Of a stretch of DNA of 64,000 bases, positions 32,998 to 41,639 are shown one piece after another; positions within the stretch are counted from its first letter, which is position 1, and the number at the start of each line of letters is the position of its first letter. The notes below the pieces were generated by a model. It was not told the origin of the DNA. It searched no databases and worked only from the letters and a program-made list of their open reading frames with translations. A program made the translations under genes and the position numbers. The stretch is from BP-191 sp035940575 (GTDB lineage Bacteria; Actinomycetota; Actinomycetes; BP-191): contig DASZER010000056.1 of the NCBI GenBank assembly GCA_035940575.1, forward strand, positions 3,968-67,967, read 5' to 3'.

Positions 32998-33483
32998 ATG
33001 GGGCGGGTCGAGACACACCAGGAGGCGTACGCGGTCGCGCGCGCCCGGCGGGCGCTGAACGTCTTCGCCGGGGTCGCCGCGCTGGGGCTCGCGCTCGTGT
33101 GGCTGGCCGGGCCGCTGATCTTCGGCGACTTCGACAACGGCACCTACGCCGCCGTCGCCGGCGGGATCATGTTCGCCTACCTCGCGGTGGCGTACGGCGT
33201 CGGCCGCTGCTGGACCCCGGTGTGGGCGCTCGCGCTGCTCACGCACGGCCTCAGCGTCCTCGGCACGGGCCGCACGTTCCTCTCCGCGCCGCGGCCGGTG
33301 TACCTCGTGTCGTTCCTCGTCGAGATGTGGGTCGTGTCGCGGCTGCTGGACCCGGACGCCGTCCGCGTGTTCCTGCGCGTGCGCCGCGCGCCCGCCGTTC
33401 CGGCGGCGTCCCAGCCGGTGTGGCACGCTCCCGTGGCACGTGAGGCGGCGCCGCGCGGGTCGTTCGACTTCTTCGGAGCCTGA
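32998..33483 (+). CDS. Hypothetical multi-pass membrane protein
   Basis: A 161-residue protein with four predicted membrane helices (about 20-38, 45-66, 70-86, 95-115) and a cytosolic Arg/Ala/Pro-rich C-terminus ending GSFDFFGA. A strong ribosome-binding site (GGAGGGGAGGG) precedes the ATG at 32998. It is divergent from the DAK2 gene with a 57-nt gap and runs toward rpmB. No domain is recognised. Confidence 0.7.
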   Translation: MGRVETHQEAYAVARARRALNVFAGVAALGLALVWLAGPLIFGDFDNGTYAAVAGGIMFAYLAVAYGVGRCWTPVWALALLTHGLSVLGTGRTFLSAPRPVYLVSFLVEMWVVSRLLDPDAVRVFLRVRRAPAVPAASQPVWHAPVAREAAPRGSFDFFGA

Positions 33484-33490
33484 CCCCGCC

Positions 33491-33520
33491 TTGCCCGCGC
33501 CGGGAGGCGGCGGCTACCCT
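33491..33520 (+). promoter_or_regulatory. Putative rpmB promoter
   Basis: TTGCCC (33491-33496) and TACCCT (33515-33520), spaced by 18 nt, fit a housekeeping sigma-70-type promoter about 60 nt upstream of rpmB. Transcription would start near 33527, just before the leader hairpin. Confidence 0.45.
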
Positions 33521-33529
33521 GTGGGGGTT

Positions 33530-33546
33530 GCCCCGCCAGGCGGGGC
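33530..33546 (+). other. Short hairpin in the rpmB leader
   Basis: GCCCCG and CGGGGC pair around CCAGG at the predicted 5' end of the rpmB transcript, followed by CTTTCGTT. It might stabilise the mRNA or act as a weak attenuator. The stem is only 6 bp and no partner structure was found. Confidence 0.35.
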
Positions 33547-33578
33547 CTTTCGTTGTGCGATCCGAGGAGTGCGTTCCA

Positions 33579-33770
33579 GTGGCTAGCGTGTGCGACGTCT
33601 GTGGCAAGGGGCCGGGCTTCGGCATGTCGGTCTCGCACTCCCACCGGCGCACCCGCCGTCGCTGGAACCCGAACATCCAGCGCGTCCGCGCCCTCGTGGG
33701 CAAGACCCCGAAGCGCCTCTACGTCTGCACTTCCTGCATCAAGGCCGGCCGGGTGACGCGCGCTTCCTAG
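33579..33770 (+). CDS. rpmB: 50S ribosomal protein L28
   Basis: A 63-residue ribosomal protein: VCDVCGKGPGFGMSVSHSHR, TRRRWNPNIQRVRALV and a C-terminal CTSCIKAG. The two CxxC pairs make it the zinc-ribbon form. Start GTG at 33579 has GAGGAG about 9 nt upstream. Its TAG stop overlaps the thiD stop on the other strand (CTAG, 33767-33770). Confidence 0.97.
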   Translation: MASVCDVCGKGPGFGMSVSHSHRRTRRRWNPNIQRVRALVGKTPKRLYVCTSCIKAGRVTRAS

Positions 33771-34537
33771 CGGAGCCGCCAGCCGTGGTCCACGGGGCCG
33801 ATCCCCGCGCCTAGCGCGAAGCCCCCCTCGATCGCACCCGTCACGTACGCCTTCGCGGCCTCGACCGCCGCAGGAACGTCGTCCCCCAGCGCCAGCCGCG
33901 ACGCGATCGCGCTCGCGAGCGTGCAGCCCGTCCCGTGCGTGTGCCTGTTGTCGTGGCGCGGTGCGCGGTACTCCCGTCCCCGCGCCCCGTCCCACAGCAG
34001 GTCCACGGCGTCGCCGGGCAGGTGGCCGCCCTTCACCAGCGTCCACTCCGCGCCCAGCGCGTGCACCGCGCGCGCCGCGCCCTCCAGGTCGCCGAGCTCG
34101 TAGCCGGTCAGCGCCGTCACCTCGTCGGTGTTCGGCGTGACGACCGTCGCCAACGGGATCACCCGCGTTCGCAACGCCTCCAACGCCTCCGGGTCGAGCA
34201 GCGAGTCGCCGTGCTTCGACACCGACACGGGGTCCACGACGACGGGCACGCCGACGCCCTCGATCTCCTCGGCCACGGCGAGCGCGAGCGCGGCGGTGCC
34301 GAGCATCCCGAGCTTCACGGCGTCGACGCCGATGTCGTCCACGACCGAACGGATCTGCGCGCGCACCGCCTCCACGGGCAGCGGCCACCAGCCCTGCACG
34401 CCGACGGAGTTCTGCGCGGTGACGGCGGTCAGCGCGGACATGCCGTGCACCCCGAACGCCAGCATCGTCTTCAGGTCGGCCTGGATGCCGGCCCCGCCGC
34501 CGGAGTCCGAGCCGGCGATCGTCAGCACGCGCCTCAC
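33767..34537 (-). CDS. thiD: Hydroxymethylpyrimidine/phosphomethylpyrimidine kinase
   Basis: Phosphorylates HMP and HMP-P in thiamine synthesis. The 256-residue ribokinase-fold protein has VLTIAGSDSGGGAGIQADLK, QNSVGVQGW, VVDPVSVSKHGDSLL and the anion hole motif HGTGCTLASAIAS. GTG at 34537 overlaps the thiL stop (GTGA), so two thiamine genes are co-transcribed. No thiamine riboswitch was seen upstream of thiL. Confidence 0.95.
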   Translation of the reverse strand: MRRVLTIAGSDSGGGAGIQADLKTMLAFGVHGMSALTAVTAQNSVGVQGWWPLPVEAVRAQIRSVVDDIGVDAVKLGMLGTAALALAVAEEIEGVGVPVVVDPVSVSKHGDSLLDPEALEALRTRVIPLATVVTPNTDEVTALTGYELGDLEGAARAVHALGAEWTLVKGGHLPGDAVDLLWDGARGREYRAPRHDNRHTHGTGCTLASAIASRLALGDDVPAAVEAAKAYVTGAIEGGFALGAGIGPVDHGWRLR

Positions 34538-35475
34538 GCGAAGTGCTCCCACGCCCGTGGCGCGACCCGCGCGCCGACCCACTCGACGGCGTCGCCCTCG
34601 ACCACGCGCCCCACGACAGGCCAGCGCGGGTCGGGCGCGGGCAGCGTCGCCACGAGGGCGTGGTCGTCGCCGCCGCCGAGCACCCACTCCTGCTCATCGA
34701 TCCCCAACGCCGCCGCCGCCTCCCCCACGGACGCGTGGACGGGGAGCGCGGAGACGTCGATCGAGAAGCCGACCCCGGACGCGACGGCCACGTGCCGCAG
34801 GTCGCCGGAGAGCCCGTCGGAGACGTCGATCATCGACGTCGCCCCTGCCTCCGCCAGCGCGACGCCGTCGGCGTACGGCGGCGAGGGGACGCGGTGGGCC
34901 GCCACCGCCGCCAGGTCGTCGCGCCCCGCCGTCAGCGCCGCGAGGCCCGCCGCCGCGCCGCCCAGCGCGCCCGCGACGACGACGACGTCGCCCACCCGCG
35001 CGCCCGAGCGCAGCACCGGCGCGCGCCCGTCCAGCGAGCCGAGCGCGGTCACCGACACGACCACCGCGGGCGCCGCCACGACGTCGCCGCCCACGACCGA
35101 GGCACCGCACGCGGCCGCCTCGTCGGCGAGCCCGCGCGCCAGGGCGACGGCGTCGTCGGCGACGAACGACCCCGGCGCCCCGAACCCCACGAGCAGCGCC
35201 ACGGGCCGCGCCCCCATCGCCGCGACGTCGGCGAGGCTCTGCGCGGCGGCCTTGCGGCCGACGTCGTACGGCGCCGACCAGTCGAGCCGGAAGTGCCGCC
35301 CCTCCACGAGCACGTCCGTCGTCGCGACGACCCGGCCGTCGGGGACCGCGACGACCGCCGCGTCGTCCCCGGGACCGGCCGGAGAGGGGGGCGAGCCCGC
35401 GGTCACGGCGGCGACGAGCCCGAATTCGCCCAGTTCGTCCAGCCTTCCCGCCACGACCGCAGGATATGGCGTCAC
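34534..35475 (-). CDS. thiL: Thiamine-monophosphate kinase
   Basis: Last step of thiamine diphosphate synthesis. The 313-residue protein has LGEFGLVAAV, the acidic PGDDAAVVAV loop, TTDVLVEGRHF, the metal-site VGGDVVAAPAVVVSVTALG and SMIDVSDGLSGDL motifs. GTG at 35475 is the longest start; a GTG seven codons later is closer to the usual family N-terminus. Position next to DUF3515, Lrp domain and ddl is typical of actinobacteria. Confidence 0.94.
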   Translation of the reverse strand: MTPYPAVVAGRLDELGEFGLVAAVTAGSPPSPAGPGDDAAVVAVPDGRVVATTDVLVEGRHFRLDWSAPYDVGRKAAAQSLADVAAMGARPVALLVGFGAPGSFVADDAVALARGLADEAAACGASVVGGDVVAAPAVVVSVTALGSLDGRAPVLRSGARVGDVVVVAGALGGAAAGLAALTAGRDDLAAVAAHRVPSPPYADGVALAEAGATSMIDVSDGLSGDLRHVAVASGVGFSIDVSALPVHASVGEAAAALGIDEQEWVLGGGDDHALVATLPAPDPRWPVVGRVVEGDAVEWVGARVAPRAWEHFA

Positions 35476-35549
35476 CGAACGAAGGATTCCGCGTTACGAG
35501 AGCGAAGTCCGCATCCAGAAGCACCCCTCGTCACTTTGGGAGATACGCC

Positions 35550-35999
35550 GTGCTCCGTCGTCACGCCATCGCCACCACCGCTGTTCTCGTCGCGCTGGGT
35601 ACGGTGAGCCTCGCGCCGGCCACGGCCGCGCCGAAGCCCAAGCCGTTCTCCGGCACCAAGGCCTACACCGACGCGACCCCGGACCCGACGGGCTCCGCGC
35701 CCGACTCGGGCAACGGCTGCGACTCGATGCTCCCCGCGCCGTTCCCGCACGAGACCGGCTTCACCATCAACGTCCCGGCCCCGGGCAAGCTCAAGGTCTC
35801 CATCAACAACACCGGCGACTGGGCCCTCGAGGTCCGCGACGCCAAGGGCACGCAGCTCGGCGCGTCCGACGGTGCGACCCCGGAGACCACCGAGCTCGTC
35901 ACGGTCAAGGCCAAGAAGGCCGGCAAGTACACGATCCTCCCGTGCAACCTCGGCGGCGCGCCGGACGTCACGGTCACCTACGCGTACACCCCCGCGTAA
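35550..35999 (+). CDS. Small secreted protein, PPC-like fold possible
   Basis: A 149-residue precursor with signal peptide (LRRHAIATTAVLVALGTVSL, cleavage near TAA-APK). The mature part has FTINVPAPGKLKVSINNTGD, WALEVRDAKGTQLGAS and a final beta strand PDVTVTYAYTPA, the beta-sandwich look of bacterial pre-peptidase C-terminal domains, plus one Cys pair (NGCDSM and ILPCNL). The GTG at 35550 has a GGGAGA ribosome site. A strong terminator follows. Function unknown. Confidence 0.75.
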   Translation: MLRRHAIATTAVLVALGTVSLAPATAAPKPKPFSGTKAYTDATPDPTGSAPDSGNGCDSMLPAPFPHETGFTINVPAPGKLKVSINNTGDWALEVRDAKGTQLGASDGATPETTELVTVKAKKAGKYTILPCNLGGAPDVTVTYAYTPA

Positions 36000-36021
36000 C
36001 CAGACCACCCGCACCACCGGA

Positions 36022-36052
36022 CCGGGCGCTTCGCGATACGCGAGGCGCCCGG
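36022..36052 (+). terminator. Hairpin terminator after the secreted protein
   Basis: A 14-bp stem (36022-36035 with 36039-36052, one G-U pair) with a 3-nt loop, followed by TTCGTCGT, lies 22 nt after the stop codon at 35999. Confidence 0.75.
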
Positions 36053-36102
36053 TTCGTCGTGTAGCGTTCGCGCCTCCGGCTAATGCGAAGAGGAGGTGCC
36101 CG

Positions 36103-36336
36103 ATGGTCCAGGCCTACATCCTGATCCAGACCGAGGTCGGGAAGGCGGCCTCGGTCGCCAAGGCGATCCAGGACATCAAGGGCGTGACGAACGCCGAGGA
36201 CGTCACCGGTCCGTACGACGTGATCGTCCGTGCCGAGGCCCGCAACGTCGACGAGCTGGGCAAGCTCGTCGTCGCGCGCGTGCAGTCGGTGGACGGCATC
36301 ACGCGGACCCTGACCTGCCCGGTCGTTCACCTGTAG
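36103..36336 (+). CDS. Stand-alone Lrp/AsnC ligand-binding (RAM) domain protein
   Basis: A 77-residue protein with only the effector domain of Lrp/AsnC regulators: VQAYILIQTEVGKAASVAKA, NAEDVTGPYDVIVRAEA and VQSVDGITRTLTCPVVHL. The helix-turn-helix is missing, so it may oligomerise or bind amino acids without DNA contact, as other stand-alone RAM proteins do. AGGAGG sits 6-7 nt upstream of the ATG at 36103. It is widely conserved in actinobacteria next to DUF3515 and thiL. Confidence 0.88.
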   Translation: MVQAYILIQTEVGKAASVAKAIQDIKGVTNAEDVTGPYDVIVRAEARNVDELGKLVVARVQSVDGITRTLTCPVVHL

Positions 36337-36341
36337 CTCCC

Positions 36342-36776
36342 GTGCGAACGGCGGTCGTCGTGCTGCTCGCGGCGACCGCCGTCGCCTGCTCGGGCGACGA
36401 CCTGCCCGCGGTGGACGTCACCGCCGTTCCGAACGCGCACGCGCAGGCCTGCCAACGCCTCGCGGACCGGCTGCCGCAGAGCCTCGGCGACGACCTGCCG
36501 CGCCGCGACACCACCCCCGACGACCCGCACGTCGCCGCCTACGGCGACCCGCCGATCGTCGTGCGCTGCGGCGCCCCCGACACCGGCACGTTCGAGCAGG
36601 GCGACCCCCTGCTCAACGTCAACGGCGTCTCCTGGTTCTACGAGGAGCGCGGCCCGGTCGTCGTGTGGTCGCTGCCGACGTCGTTCGTCAACGTCGAGGT
36701 CACGATCCCGACAGCCTGGACGGGCGACCGGCTCTCCTACCTCACCGACGCCGTCAAGGCCGCGCAGGGCGGCTAA
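36342..36776 (+). CDS. DUF3515 family lipoprotein
   Basis: A 144-residue exported protein with lipobox VAC (VVVLLAATAVACSGDD), then a Cys pair (AQACQRLADRLP and VVRCGAPDT) and the motif WSLPTSFVNVEVTIP. This matches the actinobacterial DUF3515 family, usually found between ddl and thiL, as here. It starts at GTG 36342, 5 nt after the Lrp-domain gene, so the two form an operon. The 3' end overlaps ddl by four bases on the opposite strand. Function unknown. Confidence 0.85.
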   Translation: MRTAVVVLLAATAVACSGDDLPAVDVTAVPNAHAQACQRLADRLPQSLGDDLPRRDTTPDDPHVAAYGDPPIVVRCGAPDTGTFEQGDPLLNVNGVSWFYEERGPVVVWSLPTSFVNVEVTIPTAWTGDRLSYLTDAVKAAQGG

Positions 36777-37852
36777 CGGAGCCCCGTCCCCGACTCCAGC
36801 GCGAGCGCCACGAGCCGGTCGACCAGCTCGCCGTACGGCACCCCCGTCGCCTCCCACATGCGCGGGTACATCGACTGCGGCGTGAAGCCCGGCATCGTGT
36901 TGACCTCGTTGACGACGACGCCGCCGTCGGTGACGAAGAAGTCCACGCGCGCGAGCCCCGCGCAGCCGCAGGCGGTGAACGCCTTCGCGGCCAGCGCGCG
37001 CACCTCGTCGGTCACGCCTGGCGGCAGGTCGGCGGGGACGTCGAAGCGCGTGGTCTCGTCCAGGTACTTCGCGTCGAAGTCGTACCACCCGTCGGCCACG
37101 ACCACCTCGGCGGGCAGGCTCGTCTCCGGCGCAGCGCCGCCGCGCCCCTGCAGCACCGCGCACTCGACCTCGCGCCCGGCGATGCCCTGCTCCACGACGG
37201 CCTTGGGGTCGTTGGCCCACGCGGCCTCCAGCGCGGCGTCGAGGCCGTCGGGCGAGGTGACCTGGGAGATGCCGAGGCTGGACCCGCCGCGCGCCGGCTT
37301 CACGAACAGCGGGTACGCCAGCCCGTCCACCGCCGCGCGCACGTCGTCGCCGCGGCGCACGACGGCGTACGGGCCGACCGGCAGCCCGCGCGCGGCGAGG
37401 TGGACCTTCATGAACTCCTTGTCCATGCACAGCGCGCTCGCGAGGACGCCGGAGCCGACGTACGGCACGCCGGCCAGCTCGAGCAGCCCCTGGATCGTGC
37501 CGTCCTCGCCGTACGGGCCGTGCAGCAGCGGGAAGACGACGTCCACCGACGTCAGCGCCCTCGGCACGTCGCCGGGCTCGAGGACGAGCAGCCCCTTGAC
37601 GCTCGGGTCGCCGGCGATCGCGACCGACGCGCCGCTGCCGGGCGCGACGGACGGCAGGTCGCGGCCGTGCGCCTCCAGCGCCGTCAGGTCGTCGCCCGCG
37701 AGGACCCAGCGGCCGTCGGGCGTGATGCCGATGGCCACGACCTCGTAGCGCTCCGGATCGACGACGCGCAGCACGCTGCCCGCGCTGACGCAGGAGATGG
37801 AGTGCTCGGTGCTGCGGCCGCCGAAGATGACGGCGAGTCGGGTGCGGGACAC
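36773..37852 (-). CDS. ddl: D-alanine-D-alanine ligase
   Basis: Makes the D-Ala-D-Ala dipeptide of peptidoglycan. The 359-residue ATP-grasp enzyme begins RLAVIFGGRSTEHSISCVSA and has the HGPYGEDGTIQGLLELAGVP motif, the ATP site LFVKPARGGSSLGIS and the metal/substrate motif FFVTDGGVVVNEVNTMPGFT. Start is GTG at 37852. It converges on the DUF3515 gene. Confidence 0.96.
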   Translation of the reverse strand: MSRTRLAVIFGGRSTEHSISCVSAGSVLRVVDPERYEVVAIGITPDGRWVLAGDDLTALEAHGRDLPSVAPGSGASVAIAGDPSVKGLLVLEPGDVPRALTSVDVVFPLLHGPYGEDGTIQGLLELAGVPYVGSGVLASALCMDKEFMKVHLAARGLPVGPYAVVRRGDDVRAAVDGLAYPLFVKPARGGSSLGISQVTSPDGLDAALEAAWANDPKAVVEQGIAGREVECAVLQGRGGAAPETSLPAEVVVADGWYDFDAKYLDETTRFDVPADLPPGVTDEVRALAAKAFTACGCAGLARVDFFVTDGGVVVNEVNTMPGFTPQSMYPRMWEATGVPYGELVDRLVALALESGTGLR

Positions 37853-37868
37853 GCCTCCACCCTACGGG

Positions 37869-38002
37869 CTACGTCACCAGCACCAGCGCGACGGCGAGCG
37901 CCACGACGAGCCACAGGAGACAGCCCTGCGCCCCTCGCCGGGCCCGTCGTGGATGCCGGGCGTGCCGGACCCGGGCACGAGCACGACCGGGTCGCGGCTC
38001 AT
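37869..38002 (-). pseudogene. Possible small membrane protein broken by a frameshift
   Basis: From an ATG at 38002 (GGGGGA about 9 nt upstream) the frame reads MSRDPVVLVPGSGTPGIHDG and continues in another phase with LLWLVVALAVALVLVT, a good membrane helix, ending at a TAG (37869-37871). A single-base change near 37912-37930 would join them into a protein of about 43 residues with a terminal helix. Without correction the first frame stops at 37874 with no helix. It may be a sequencing error, a decaying gene or chance. Confidence 0.3.
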
Positions 38003-38052
38003 GCCGACAGTCCCCCGCTCGCGGGTGATCACCGTGTCACCGGCGCGGCCGG

Positions 38053-39231
38053 CTACCTCAGCGCGGCGGTGAAGTCCGCGACGAGGTCGTCGGGGTCCTC
38101 CAGGCCGATCGACACGCGCACCGCCGACGGCAGGATGCCCGCCGCCGCCAACGCCGCGTCGTCGAGCTGGCGGTGGGTCGTGGACGCGACGTGCGACACC
38201 TTCGTGACGGTGCCGCCGAGCGAGGTCGCGTTGTACGCGAGCCGCAGCCCGTCGCACATCGCGACGCCGGCCTCGCGCCCGCCGCGCGGCGACACGGTGA
38301 CGACGGCGCCGTAGCGCGTCGAGCCCCGGCGGGAGTCGAACTGCTTCGTCGCGACCGCGTGCGAGGGGTCGTTCGGCAGGCCGGGGTAGGCCACCGCCTC
38401 GATCGCCGGGTGCTCCGCCAGCGCGGTCGCGAACGCCAGCGCCGACTCGCACTGCCTGTCCACCCGCAGCGGCAACGTCTCCGTCCCCCGGTGCAGCAGG
38501 AACGCCTCGTCGGGCGCCATCGACCCGCCGAGGTCCGAACGCAGCCCGCGCACCTTGGTCATCAGCTCGCGCGAGCCGAGGGCGACGCCGCCGGTCGCGT
38601 CGGTGTGCCCGCCGAGGAACTTCGTGGCCGAGTGCAGCACGACGTCCGCGCCCCACTCCAGCGGCCGGCAGACGACCGGCGACGCGAACGTCGAGTCCAC
38701 GACGAACACCGCGCCCGCGTCGCGCGCCACCGCCGCGAACCCCTGCAGGTCGCAGACGTCGAGCGTCGGGTTGGCGATCGTCTCGCCGTAGACGAGGCGC
38801 GTCTCCGGGCGCACGGCCGCCGCCGCCTCCTCGGGCGACGACACGCGCGTCGTCGCGATGCCGAAGCGCGGGAGCACGTGCTCGAACAGCGAGTGCGTGC
38901 CGCCGTACAGCGACGACTGCGCCACGACGTGGTCGCCCGCCGACAGGAACGTCAGCAGCGTCGTCGAGATGGCCGCCATGCCGGAGGCGAAGCACTGCGC
39001 CGCCTCCGCGCCCTCGAGCGCCGCGACCGCGAGCCCGAACGCGTCCACGGTCGGGTTGTCGATGCGCGAGTAGACGTAGCCGTCCGCGCGGTTGCCGAGG
39101 ACGTCGGAGTACTCGCCCTGCGTCGCGAACACGAACGCGCTCGACCGGTACGTCGGCAGCCCGATCGGCCGCTGCGCCGGCACGGGCGCGTCGGGCGGGT
39201 GCGCCGCGCGGGTGTAGACGTCGTCGGACAT
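38053..39231 (-). CDS. PLP-dependent trans-sulfuration enzyme
   Basis: A 392-residue Cys/Met-metabolism enzyme (cystathionine gamma-synthase/lyase or methionine gamma-lyase type). It shows YVYSRIDNPTVDAFGLAVAA, CFASGMAAIST, DSTFASPVVCRPLEWGADVV and the PLP lysine in LHSATKFLGGHTDATGG. The substrate cannot be decided from sequence alone. The ATG at 39231 overlaps the gpsA stop by one base (TGATG). Linked to gpsA and plsC, which are unrelated in pathway. Confidence 0.88.
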   Translation of the reverse strand: MSDDVYTRAAHPPDAPVPAQRPIGLPTYRSSAFVFATQGEYSDVLGNRADGYVYSRIDNPTVDAFGLAVAALEGAEAAQCFASGMAAISTTLLTFLSAGDHVVAQSSLYGGTHSLFEHVLPRFGIATTRVSSPEEAAAAVRPETRLVYGETIANPTLDVCDLQGFAAVARDAGAVFVVDSTFASPVVCRPLEWGADVVLHSATKFLGGHTDATGGVALGSRELMTKVRGLRSDLGGSMAPDEAFLLHRGTETLPLRVDRQCESALAFATALAEHPAIEAVAYPGLPNDPSHAVATKQFDSRRGSTRYGAVVTVSPRGGREAGVAMCDGLRLAYNATSLGGTVTKVSHVASTTHRQLDDAALAAAGILPSAVRVSIGLEDPDDLVADFTAALR

Positions 39232-40232
39232 CAGGAGTTCTCCGGCTTGGCCTCGCGGGACATCAGCGACCGCAGCATGTCCTGGGGCGTCATGCCGTCG
39301 TGCACGACGTACGCCACGTGCTGCGAGATGGGCATCTCGACGTCGTGCTTGGTCGCGAGGTCGAGGATCGAGCGGCTCGACTTCACGCCCTCGGCGACCA
39401 TCCGCATCTCGCCGACGATGTCGTCGAGCGAACGCCCCCTGCCGAGCTGCTCGCCGACGGTGCGGTTGCGCGACAGCGGCGACGTGCACGTCGCGACGAG
39501 GTCGCCGAGCCCGGCGAGGCCCGCGAACGTCATCGGGTCCGCGCCGAGCGCCGCGCCGAGCCGCGCCATCTCGGCCAGGCCGCGCGTGATGATCGAGGCC
39601 TTGGTGTTGTCGCCGAAGCCCATGCCCTCGGCCATCCCGCAGGCCAGCGCGATGACGTTCTTCACGGCGCCGCCGAGCTCGCAGCCGACGACGTCGGTGT
39701 TGGTGTACGGCCTGAAGTAGCCGGTCATCGTCGCGGCCTGGAGGCGTTCGGCCGCGGGGCCGTCGGAGCAGGCGACGACGGTCGCGGCGGGCTGCTTGGA
39801 CGCGATCTCCTTCGCGAGGTTCGGGCCGCTGACGACCGCGACGCGCGTCGCCGGCACGTCCGCGACCTCGCAGACGACCTCGCTCATCCGCTTGGTCGTG
39901 CCGAGCTCGATGCCCTTCATCAACGACACCAGCACGGCCTCGCGAGGGATGTCCGGCGCCCACCGCGCGAGGTTCTCGCGCAGCGTCTGGGACGGGATCG
40001 CGAGGACGACGAAGTCGCTGCCCTCCAGCGCCTCCCGCGCGTCGGTGGTCGCCGTCAGGGAGGGAGGCAGCGGGACGCCCGGGAGGTAGTCGGGGTTCTC
40101 CCCGCGCTCCCGTACGGCCTCCGCGAGCTCGGGCCGCCGCGCCCACAGCACGGTCTCCGTGCCCGCGTCCGCGAGCACCGCCGCGAACGCCGTTCCCCAC
40201 GACCCGGTCCCGAGGACCGCGGCCCGCGTCAC
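39231..40232 (-). CDS. gpsA: Glycerol-3-phosphate dehydrogenase (NAD(P)+)
   Basis: Reduces dihydroxyacetone phosphate to sn-glycerol 3-phosphate for phospholipids. The 333-residue protein has the nucleotide fold AAVLGTGSWGTAFAAVLADA, SGPNLAKEIA, CELGGAVKNVIALACGMAEG and GLAGLGDLVATCTSPLSRNR. GTG at 40232 overlaps the plsC stop (GTGA). With plsC immediately upstream it supplies the backbone for phosphatidic acid. Confidence 0.96.
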   Translation of the reverse strand: MTRAAVLGTGSWGTAFAAVLADAGTETVLWARRPELAEAVRERGENPDYLPGVPLPPSLTATTDAREALEGSDFVVLAIPSQTLRENLARWAPDIPREAVLVSLMKGIELGTTKRMSEVVCEVADVPATRVAVVSGPNLAKEIASKQPAATVVACSDGPAAERLQAATMTGYFRPYTNTDVVGCELGGAVKNVIALACGMAEGMGFGDNTKASIITRGLAEMARLGAALGADPMTFAGLAGLGDLVATCTSPLSRNRTVGEQLGRGRSLDDIVGEMRMVAEGVKSSRSILDLATKHDVEMPISQHVAYVVHDGMTPQDMLRSLMSREAKPENS

Positions 40233-40930
40233 GCGCTGCGCCGCTCGTCGGGACGGCGGACGTACGGCGTCGCCGGCGGCTCCTCGCCGCGCAGCTCGCC
40301 GACGAGCCTCGTCACCTCGCCCATCACCTTGCCCGTCACCGCGCGCAGCACCTCCGTCGTCGGCTCCGCGCCCTGCCACTCGGACAGGTCGACCGGCGGC
40401 CCGGCGCGGAGGTGGAGCTTCTTGCGCGGGAACGGACGCAACCTCTTGTCGCGCCCGAGGAACTCCTGCACGCCCCACTGGCCTACCGGGATCACCGGCG
40501 CGCCCGTCTGCAGCGCGATCCGCGCGACGCCGGTCTTGGCGACCATCGGCCACAGATCGGGGTCCTTCGTGACCGTGCCCTCGGGGTAGACGACGACGCA
40601 CTCGCCGGCGTCGACGGCCGCGACGGCGGCGGACAGCGCCTTGCCCGCGTCGGCCGACTCGCGGAACACCGGGATCTGCCGCGCGCCCTTCACGATCCGG
40701 CCGAGGACCGGGATGCGGAACACGTCGTGCTTCGCCATGAAGCGGGGACGGCGGCCGTTCGTGTGCAGGAACAGCGCCACCGCGAACGGGTCGGCGTACG
40801 AGATGTGGTTGACGGCCACGATCACGCCGCCGCTGCGCGGCAGGTGCTCGGTGCCGCTGAACCGTCGCCGGAACAGCAACGTCATCAGCGGCAGGATGAT
40901 GACCACCGCAAGCCGGTACCACGGCTCCAC
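40229..40930 (-). CDS. plsC: 1-acylglycerol-3-phosphate acyltransferase
   Basis: A 233-residue membrane-associated acyltransferase that makes phosphatidic acid. The catalytic NHxxxxD motif is VAVNHISYADPFAV, the glycerophosphate motif is VVYPEGTVTKD, and an N-terminal hydrophobic segment (LAVVIILPLMTLLF) anchors it. Start is GTG at 40930. It is coupled to gpsA and divergent from cofC (72-nt gap). Confidence 0.93.
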   Translation of the reverse strand: MEPWYRLAVVIILPLMTLLFRRRFSGTEHLPRSGGVIVAVNHISYADPFAVALFLHTNGRRPRFMAKHDVFRIPVLGRIVKGARQIPVFRESADAGKALSAAVAAVDAGECVVVYPEGTVTKDPDLWPMVAKTGVARIALQTGAPVIPVGQWGVQEFLGRDKRLRPFPRKKLHLRAGPPVDLSEWQGAEPTTEVLRAVTGKVMGEVTRLVGELRGEEPPATPYVRRPDERRSA

Positions 40931-41002
40931 TCGCGCGACCCCCTCACCTGGGTTCGCGTCGATCCTCGCCGCTGGGCCCTACGGCTGTCGAGGAGGCGAG
41001 CG

Positions 41003-41617
41003 TTGGACGTGCGGTGGGCGGTCGTCGTGCCGGTCAAGGAGCTGCCCGTCGCGAAGACGCGGCTCGACGTCCCGCACCGCGAGGCGCTCGCGCTCGCGAT
41101 GGCCTGCGACGTCGTGCGCGCTGCCGCCGGGTGCGCCGTCGTGGACGGCGTCGTCGTCGTCACCAACGACCTCCGCGCGGCCGCCGCGGTCGAGCCGCTC
41201 GGCGCGCGCGTCGTCGCCGACGTCTCCGACGCGGGGCTCAACCCGGCGCTGTCCGACGGCGCCCGCTACGCCCGCGCGCTGTGGCCGCGCCACGGCGTCG
41301 CCGCGCTCGCGTCCGACGTGCCGTGCGTCACGCCCGACGACCTCGCGGACGCGCTGCGCGAGGCGGCGGCGTACGGCACCGCCGTCCACGCCGACGCGCG
41401 GGGCGACGGGACGACGTTGCTGACGGCCTCGCCGGGCGTGGCGCTCGACCCGCGCTACGGCGCCCACTCGCGCCACGCGCACGTCGCCGCGGGCGCCCGC
41501 CAGCTCACGGCGCGCGCGTCGCTCGCGCGCGACGTCGACACGCCCGCGGACCTGGAGGCCGCCGCCGCGCTCGGCGTCGGGCCCGCCACGCGGGCGGCAC
41601 TAGACTCGGCGCGCTGA
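41003..41617 (+). CDS. cofC: Phospholactate/phosphoenolpyruvate guanylyltransferase CofC (FbiD)
   Basis: Activates 2-phospholactate or phosphoenolpyruvate with GTP for coenzyme F420 synthesis. The 204-residue protein has VVVPVKELPVAKTRLDVPHR, VVVTNDLRAAAAVEPLGARV, GVAALASDVPCVTPDDL, GTTLLTASPG and the closing ARDVDTPADLEAA. The TTG at 41003 has AGGAGG 8 nt upstream; a GTG two codons later is possible. Other F420 genes are not in the window. Confidence 0.9.
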   Translation: MDVRWAVVVPVKELPVAKTRLDVPHREALALAMACDVVRAAAGCAVVDGVVVVTNDLRAAAAVEPLGARVVADVSDAGLNPALSDGARYARALWPRHGVAALASDVPCVTPDDLADALREAAAYGTAVHADARGDGTTLLTASPGVALDPRYGAHSRHAHVAAGARQLTARASLARDVDTPADLEAAAALGVGPATRAALDSAR

Positions 41618-41639
41618 CCGAGCGACGTAGGAGACGCGG

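Noticed and set aside
34534..35475. Thiamine riboswitch or other metabolite riboswitch before thiL
   Set aside because: No conserved TPP-aptamer segments (such as CUGAGA or ACCUGAUC-like sequences) were found upstream; other known riboswitch signatures are also absent.
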